DNA of 64,000 nt from Pseudoduganella lutea (GTDB lineage Bacteria; Pseudomonadota; Gammaproteobacteria; Burkholderiales; Burkholderiaceae_D). How positions within the stretch are numbered: position 1 is the first letter of the stretch; each line of letters begins with the position of its first letter. The DNA lies in assembly GCF_004209755.1 (NCBI RefSeq), contig NZ_CP035913.1, forward strand, positions 3,410,001 to 3,474,000. The letters run 5' to 3'. Position numbers and translations under genes: made by a program. A model generated the notes under the pieces. The model did not search any database, was not told the origin of the DNA, and saw only the letters and a program-made list of their open reading frames with translations. Positions 59,583 through 64,000 of the stretch are shown one piece after another.

Positions 59583-60485
59583 ATGGAATTCTTCACGAAA
59601 ATCGCTTTTCTCGGTATCGGCTTGATGGGAGAGCCCATGGTGCGGCGCCTGCTCGCGGCAGGGCTCCCGGTCAGCGCCTGGAATCGTACCTTCAGCAAGG
59701 CCGAGCGGCTTGCATCGGATGGCGCCATTGCCGTGCCGAACCTGGAAGACGCGGTGCGCGACGCCGATATCGTCATCTCGATGCTGGAAGCCGGCCCGGT
59801 GGTCGGCGCGGTCATCGATGACGCACTGCCGGCGCTCCGGCAAGGCACGCTGTGGATCGACATGAGTTCCACGCGCCAGTCGGAAGCCCAGGAATTCCAT
59901 GCCCGCCTGCAGGCGGCCGGCTGCCGCTTCGTCGACGCGCCCGTCTCCGGCGGCGTTGGTGGCGCACAGGCGGGAACGCTGGCGATCATGGCCGGCGGCA
60001 CCGAGGCCGATATCGAGTATGCCCGGCCCGTGTTCGAAGCGATGGGCCGTGTCACCCGCGTGGGCCCGGCCGGCGCGGGCCAGGTATCGAAGCTGTGCAA
60101 CCAGCTGATCGTCGGCGGCACGATCAATATCGTGGCGGAGGCGCTGCTGCTGGCGCAGGCCGCGGGTGCCGACCCCACCGCGGTGCGGGCGGCAATCCGA
60201 GGCGGTTTTGCCGAGAGCCGCATCCTCGAGGTGCATGGCCAGCGCATGCTCGACCGGAATTTCCTGCCGGGCGGGCAGGTGACGACGCAGTTGAAAGACC
60301 AGCACAACATCCTTGCCGCGGCGGCGGCGGCAGGCATCGCGCTGCCCGTCACCAGCCTGGTGACGGAACGCTATGAATCCATCCGGGACGTGTATCCGCA
60401 AGCCGATCACTCGGCCGCGCTGCTGGCGCTGGAGCGCCTGAACGACGGCCAGCGCGTGGGCGACGCTCCGGACCAGTTACCGTGA
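59583..60485 (+). CDS. NAD(P)-dependent oxidoreductase (3-hydroxyisobutyrate dehydrogenase family)
   Basis: 300 residues from the ATG at 59583 (MEFFTKIAFLG); 15 extra codons upstream are not family-like. The Rossmann loop is FLGIGLMGEPM, and the substrate motif DAPVSGGVGGAQAGTL and Lys in SKLCNQ fit the beta-hydroxyacid dehydrogenase family. The real substrate (hydroxyisobutyrate, tartronate semialdehyde, succinate semialdehyde or others) cannot be fixed. It converges with the amidohydrolase; their stop codons are 2 bases apart. Confidence 0.9.
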   Translation: MEFFTKIAFLGIGLMGEPMVRRLLAAGLPVSAWNRTFSKAERLASDGAIAVPNLEDAVRDADIVISMLEAGPVVGAVIDDALPALRQGTLWIDMSSTRQSEAQEFHARLQAAGCRFVDAPVSGGVGGAQAGTLAIMAGGTEADIEYARPVFEAMGRVTRVGPAGAGQVSKLCNQLIVGGTINIVAEALLLAQAAGADPTAVRAAIRGGFAESRILEVHGQRMLDRNFLPGGQVTTQLKDQHNILAAAAAAGIALPVTSLVTERYESIRDVYPQADHSAALLALERLNDGQRVGDAPDQLP

Positions 60486-60487
60486 AT

Positions 60488-61681
60488 TTAACGCAAAGGT
60501 AACGCCGTTTCCACCAGCCGCACCCAGAAGCTGGCACCGACTGGAAGAAGGTTGTCGTTGAAATCGTAGCTGCCATTGTGCAGCACGCATGGCCCCAGGC
60601 CATGGCCGCCCGCGCGGTGGTCGCCATCGCCGTTGCCGATGAAGATGTAACAGCCGGGCTTTTCCTGCAGGAAGAAGGCGAAATCCTCGGCGCCCATCGT
60701 CGGCTCGGCGTTGGCATCCACGTTCTGCTCGCCCACCACGGCCTTCATCACGTCGACGGCAAACGCGGTTTCCTTCTCGTGGTTGACGAGCGGCGGATAG
60801 TTGCGCTTGAAGTGGAAATCCACTTCGGCCTCGAACGCGGCGGCAATGCCCTCGGCCAGCGTCCGCATGCGCTGCTCGACCAGGTCCAGCACCGGCGTGG
60901 TGAACGTGCGCACGGTGCCCACCAGCTGCGCCGTGTCGGGGATCACGTTGGTGGCGCTGCCGGCGTGGATCTGCGTGATCGACAGCACGGCCGTGTCCAG
61001 CGGGCTCTTGTTGCGCGTGATGATCGTCTGCCACGCCTGGGCGATCTGTACCGCGATCATCACGGGATCGATGCCCTTGTGCGGCTGGGCCGCATGCGCG
61101 CCCTTGCCGCGCACCGTCACGTGGAATTCATTCGACGACGCCATCATTGGCCCCGTGCACACATTCATCGTGCCGGCCGCATAGCCGGGCCAGTTGTGCA
61201 TGCCGTAGATGGCTTCCATCGGAAAGCGTTCGAACAGGCCGTCCTCGATCATCGCGCGCGCACCGGCACCACCTTCCTCGGCGGGCTGGAACACGAGGTA
61301 GACCGTGCCGTCGAAATTGCGCTGCCGCGCCAGGTGCCAGGCCGCGCCCAGCAGCATTGCCGTGTGGCCGTCGTGGCCGCACGCGTGCATCTTGCCGGGG
61401 TGGCGCGAGGCGTGCGGGAAGGTGTTCACTTCCTGCATCGGCAGCGCATCCATGTCGGCACGCAGGCCGATCGCGCGGTCCGAGGTGCCGTTCCTGATGA
61501 TGCCCACGAGGCCCGTCACGCCAAGGCCCCGCACCACGGGGATGCCCCATTCGGCGAGTCTGGCGGCCACCGCGTCGGCGGTGCGCACTTCCTCGTAGGA
61601 GAGTTCGGGATGGGCGTGCAGGTCGCGGCGGATTTCCTGCAGCGCGGATTGAAACGCAATGATCGGTTCTACAAGTTTCAT
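60488..61681 (-). CDS. M20 family amidohydrolase (hippurate hydrolase-like)
   Basis: 397 residues. M20D peptidases cleave N-acyl amino acids with two metals. Ligands are visible in HACGHDGHTAMLLG and in the FQPAEEGGAGA segment with the catalytic Glu, and GAEDFAFF near the C-terminus is typical. The dimer domain (about residues 190-300) is present. No signal peptide. It is a single-gene unit divergent from the molybdenum enzyme. Confidence 0.92.
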   Translation of the reverse strand: MKLVEPIIAFQSALQEIRRDLHAHPELSYEEVRTADAVAARLAEWGIPVVRGLGVTGLVGIIRNGTSDRAIGLRADMDALPMQEVNTFPHASRHPGKMHACGHDGHTAMLLGAAWHLARQRNFDGTVYLVFQPAEEGGAGARAMIEDGLFERFPMEAIYGMHNWPGYAAGTMNVCTGPMMASSNEFHVTVRGKGAHAAQPHKGIDPVMIAVQIAQAWQTIITRNKSPLDTAVLSITQIHAGSATNVIPDTAQLVGTVRTFTTPVLDLVEQRMRTLAEGIAAAFEAEVDFHFKRNYPPLVNHEKETAFAVDVMKAVVGEQNVDANAEPTMGAEDFAFFLQEKPGCYIFIGNGDGDHRAGGHGLGPCVLHNGSYDFNDNLLPVGASFWVRLVETALPLR

Positions 61682-61872
61682 TCGGCTCTCCAGTTATTCT
61701 TTGCGGCCCCGGGTCGGGGCGTGTACGTCGAAACACGCCAGTAACAAGCCAATGAGCAAAGGAACATTGTAGCCTTTGTAACGGTCCCGCGGCCACCCGT
61801 GCGGGGCCGCCGCAAAGGCCCGGCAGATGGTTTACGATAGCGGATTGTTCTTCATTGTCTTGCCTCCCTCCC

Positions 61873-63948
61873 ATGACCGCCACCCAAGTGCGTGCCGCCT
61901 GTCCGCACGACTGCCCCGATACCTGCGCCATTCTCGTCACCGTTGAAAACGGCGTCGCCACCGAGATCAAGGGCGATCCCGATCACCCCACCACGGCCGG
62001 TGTGCTGTGCACCAAGGTGTCGCGCTATGCCGAACGCACCTATTCGCCGGACCGCCTGCTGTATCCGCTGCGCCGGGTTGGCAAGAAGGGGGAAGGAAAA
62101 TTCGAGCGCATCAGCTGGAATGACGCCCTGGACGAGATCGCCGCGCGGCTGAAGCCACTGGCGGAGAGCGCGCCGGAAGCCATCCTGCCCTATAGCTATT
62201 GCGGCACGATGGGCCTGCTGCAGGGCGAGTCGATGTCGTCGCGCTTCTTCCACCAGCTGGGCGCCTCGCTGCTGGACCGCACGATCTGCGCGATGGCCGG
62301 TTTCACCGGTTACAAGTACACGATCGGCGGCTCGATCGGCACCGATCTCGAACAGTTCCAGGATGCGAAAGTGATCCTGATCTGGGGTGGCAACCCGATC
62401 GCATCGAACCTGCATTTCTGGATGCGCGCACAGGAAGCAAAGCGGCGCGGCGCGAAACTGGTGGCGATCGATCCCTACCGCTCGCTGACGGCCGAGAAAT
62501 GCCATCTGCACATCGCGCCGATGCCCGGCACCGATGCCGCGCTGGCGCTGGGCATGATGCACGTGCTGATTGCCGAGAACCTGGTCGACGATGACTACAT
62601 CGCGCAATACACGCTGGGCTACGAACAGTTGAAGGAGCGCGCAGCCGAGTGGACACCCGCGCGCACGGCGGCCACCTGTGGTATTCCGGAAGAGCAGGTG
62701 CTGGAACTGGCGCGCCTGTACGGCCAGACAGCGCGGGCAGGGGAACCGGTGGCGATCCGCGTCAACTACGGCGTGCAGCGGGTGCGCGGCGGCGGCATGG
62801 CGGTGCGCAATATCGCCTGCCTGCCGGCGCTCGTTGGCGCATGGCGGCACGCGGCCGGCGGCATCCAGTTGTCCACGTCGGGCTCCTTCCCCACCAACAA
62901 GCCGGCGCTCCAGCGCCCGGACCTGCTGAAGAAACTGGTCCGCACGATCAACATGACGACGATCGGCGACGACCTGCTGCGCCCCGCGTCGCCGGCGTTC
63001 GGCCCGCGGGTGGATGCCGTCATCGTCTACAACTCGAATCCCGTGGCGGTGGCGCCGGATTCATCGAAAGTCCAGGCGGGTTTCGCGCGTGAAGACCTGT
63101 TCACGGTGGTGCTGGAACAGTTCCAGACCGATACCGTGGACTACGCGGACATCGTGCTGCCCGCCACCACGCAACTGGAGCACGCGGACGCCCACCTGGC
63201 CTATGGCCACCTGTACATGATGGCCAACAATCCGGCCATCGCGCCGCTGGGCGAGGCAAAGCCGAACACGGAAATCTTCCGCTTGCTGGCCGCCCGCATG
63301 GGGTTCACGGACCCCTGCTTTGCCGAGACCGATGATGAATTGGCATCCAAGGCGTTCCGGAAAGATGACGCAAGATCCATTCACTTCGATTGGGAGTCGT
63401 TGAAGAAGAAGGGCTGGGAAAAGCTGAACATGCCCGCTGCACCATTTGCCTATGGTAAATTCCCCACACCTTCAGGGAAATGTGAGTTCTTTTCCGCAGC
63501 CATGCAGGCAGATGGCCTGGACCCTCTGCCAGCCTATATCGAAAACTACGAATCCGCGTCATCTACCCCTGATCTGGCGGCAAAATACCCGCTGGCGATG
63601 ATATCTCCACCGGCGCGCAACTTCCTGAACTCCACCTTTGTCAATGTGCAAAGCCTGCGCGCGACGGAGGGGGAACCGCAGCTCGACATCCATCCTGACG
63701 ATGCAACAACACGTGCCATCAATCACGGCGATATGGTGCGCATCTTCAACGATCGTGGCTCGTTCGTATGCAAGGCCCGGGTCACGGAAAAGGCGCGGAA
63801 AGGCCTCGTGGTGGGCCTGTCGATCTGGTGGAAAAAGCTTGCGCGCGATGGCAAGAATGCCAATGAAGTGACCAGCCAGCGCCTGACCGACATGGGCCGC
63901 GCGCCGACTTTTTACGATACACTGGTTCAAGTCGAACGTGTCTCATGA
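61873..63948 (+). CDS. Molybdopterin oxidoreductase with N-terminal [4Fe-4S] domain
   Basis: 691 residues from the ATG at 61873. Cys10, Cys14 and Cys18 (ACPHDCPDTC) with Cys46 (VLCTK) form a [4Fe-4S] site. Molybdopterin-binding regions follow (YKYTIGGSIGTD, ILIWGGNPIASN), and the C-terminal binding domain (LDIHPDDATTRAINHGD) is complete. No Tat signal was seen, so it is probably cytoplasmic. The family includes DMSO reductase-type enzymes, and the reaction is not clear. No electron-transfer subunit is next to it within the window. Confidence 0.9.
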   Translation: MTATQVRAACPHDCPDTCAILVTVENGVATEIKGDPDHPTTAGVLCTKVSRYAERTYSPDRLLYPLRRVGKKGEGKFERISWNDALDEIAARLKPLAESAPEAILPYSYCGTMGLLQGESMSSRFFHQLGASLLDRTICAMAGFTGYKYTIGGSIGTDLEQFQDAKVILIWGGNPIASNLHFWMRAQEAKRRGAKLVAIDPYRSLTAEKCHLHIAPMPGTDAALALGMMHVLIAENLVDDDYIAQYTLGYEQLKERAAEWTPARTAATCGIPEEQVLELARLYGQTARAGEPVAIRVNYGVQRVRGGGMAVRNIACLPALVGAWRHAAGGIQLSTSGSFPTNKPALQRPDLLKKLVRTINMTTIGDDLLRPASPAFGPRVDAVIVYNSNPVAVAPDSSKVQAGFAREDLFTVVLEQFQTDTVDYADIVLPATTQLEHADAHLAYGHLYMMANNPAIAPLGEAKPNTEIFRLLAARMGFTDPCFAETDDELASKAFRKDDARSIHFDWESLKKKGWEKLNMPAAPFAYGKFPTPSGKCEFFSAAMQADGLDPLPAYIENYESASSTPDLAAKYPLAMISPPARNFLNSTFVNVQSLRATEGEPQLDIHPDDATTRAINHGDMVRIFNDRGSFVCKARVTEKARKGLVVGLSIWWKKLARDGKNANEVTSQRLTDMGRAPTFYDTLVQVERVS

Positions 63949-63957
63949 GTAGGAAGT

Positions 63958-64000
63958 ATGCGCAAGATTGCCCGTTTAAAAATACGTGCCAAGTACCTCC
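63958..64000 (+). CDS. 5' end of the next gene (partial)
   Basis: An ATG at 63958 after AGGAAGT starts MRKIARLKIRAKYL before the window ends. An ATG at 63945 overlapping the previous stop is an alternative in another frame. Too little is present for any assignment. Confidence 0.3.
   Translation, partial: MRKIARLKIRAKYL

Overview
The window is high-GC DNA (rRNA operons excepted) from a betaproteobacterium of the order Burkholderiales, most likely the Massilia/Duganella group of the Oxalobacteraceae. The placement is inferred from the 16S sequence, the dnaN-dnaA | rpmH-rnpA-yidD-yidC-mnmE order, a PEP-CTERM protein and GTGTCC/GGGGTCAACCCC intergenic repeats. It covers the probable chromosomal origin: dnaA, dnaN and gyrB run left, while rpmH onward and three rRNA operons run right, so both sets move with the expected forks.

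Layout. 1-1.4 kb: end of an unknown gene, a YgjV-type membrane protein and a PEP-CTERM exoprotein. 1.4-6.7 kb: gyrB, dnaN, dnaA (minus). 6.7-7.1 kb: candidate oriC with a TTATCCACA box and the rpmH promoter. 7.1-11.2 kb: rpmH, rnpA, yidD, yidC, mnmE, with a REP-like pair before mnmE. 11.5-16.7 kb: a small zinc-ribbon-like protein, an orphan Hpt protein, pssA, an aldo/keto reductase, a D,D-carboxypeptidase, an alpha/beta hydrolase and a thioredoxin-like ferredoxin. 16.8-21.6 kb: a five-gene MCE lipid-transport operon (permease, ATPase, MCE protein, lipoprotein, VanZ-like protein). 21.7-23.1 kb: a B12-binding radical SAM protein.

23.2-52.4 kb holds three complete rRNA operons (16S, tRNA-Ile, tRNA-Ala, 23S, 5S), all on the plus strand. 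Each has two tandem promoters, boxA-like elements and RNase III-type processing stems. The operons are not identical: operon 2 carries a 28-nt replacement in 23S helix 45, operons 1 and 2 retain second 5S copies in different stages of decay, and leader and 23S-5S spacer hairpins have been exchanged. Between operons 1 and 2 lie a phytase-like esterase lipoprotein, an internally duplicated calcium-motif lipoprotein, rtcB-rtcA and a TonB-dependent receptor. Between operons 2 and 3 lie an uncharacterised membrane-anchored protein and a frameshifted SWIM zinc-finger pseudogene.

52.6-58.9 kb is a six-gene lipid cluster related to Escherichia coli ynbABCD: a CdsA-like cytidylyltransferase, a hydrolase-methyltransferase fusion, a CDP-alcohol phosphatidyltransferase with an altered active-site motif, and a PAP2/dual-specificity phosphatase fusion, plus a patatin-like protein and an SDR. 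PagL (lipid A deacylase) follows. Its product is unknown and it is the best candidate here for an undescribed pathway. The window ends with a 3-hydroxyisobutyrate dehydrogenase-like enzyme, an M20 amidohydrolase, a molybdopterin oxidoreductase and the first codons of another gene. No CRISPR array, transposase, prophage or riboswitch was recognised.
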